Assembly (NCBI GenBank): GCA_030673265.1
Contig: DAOVJK010000053.1
Location: 1 to 13,273, forward strand
DNA: 13,273 bases
Reading direction: 5' to 3'
DNA from: Pseudomonadota bacterium
GTDB taxonomy: Bacteria; Desulfobacterota; Desulfobulbia; Desulfobulbales; JAGXFP01
Shown: piece by piece, positions 13,226 through 13,273 of the stretch
How the letters are laid out: each line of letters starts with the position of its first letter
How positions within the stretch are numbered: position 1 is the stretch's first letter
Position numbers and translations under genes: made by a program
Notes under the pieces: generated by a model
Told to the model about the DNA's origin: nothing
Seen by the model: only the letters and a program-made list of their open reading frames with translations
Databases searched by the model: none

Positions 13226-13273
13226 ACTGTGACCTTGATATTACCACAACAAACCAAAGGTTTAACACACAAG

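Overview
This window looks like chromosome from an anaerobic deltaproteobacterium (Desulfobacterota). That is an inference from the gene families: a short Desulfovibrio-type NapA, multihaem cytochromes, a four-cluster ferredoxin with an NrfD-type membrane partner, and a BCAM0308-family protein next to a DksA-like protein. No rRNA or tRNA is present to confirm it.

Layout. Positions 2-877 (+) are the C-terminal two thirds of enolase, cut by the window edge. After a 300-base gap come a TraR/DksA-type zinc-finger protein (1180-1551, +) and a small BCAM0308-family protein with four zinc-ligand-like cysteines (1615-2097, +). A divergent GlgC-like sugar nucleotidyltransferase faces them (2237-3577, -). 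The 418 bases behind it hold no intact gene, but the minus strand carries a decayed response-regulator receiver domain (about 3662-3932). From 10194 down to 4002 (-) lies a six-gene operon: napD, napA, a tetrahaem protein that looks like a tandem duplication of the NapB dihaem unit, a second tetrahaem cytochrome, a Tat-exported ferredoxin with four cluster sites, and a ten-helix NrfD-type quinol-binding membrane protein. A 507-base intergenic region (10195-10701) separates it from a divergent group: tatA (10702-10872), moaA (10977-12005) and a MOSC-domain protein (12192-12629). The last 640 bases hold a frameshifted, stop-riddled IS1595/ISXO2-type transposase remnant (-).

How the genes fit together. 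The central region reads as a nitrate-respiration island. The NrfD-type protein and its ferredoxin should draw electrons from the quinol pool and pass them through two tetrahaem cytochromes to NapA in the periplasm. NapD binds the NapA signal peptide while the cofactor is inserted. The divergent genes supply what NapA needs: TatA for folded export, MoaA for the first step of molybdenum-cofactor synthesis, and a MOSC protein probably handling sulfur or Moco. No NapC or NapGH is present, so the quinol-oxidising module differs from the textbook systems.

Regulation is unusually visible. The nap operon has a strong sigma-54 (-24/-12) match on the minus strand, with a cluster of inverted repeats upstream where an NtrC-type activator would bind, and a roughly 210-base leader full of hairpins downstream. 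moaA is preceded by a compact structured leader with a GAAA-capped stem that resembles the Moco riboswitch. All regulatory calls come from reading the sequence by eye.
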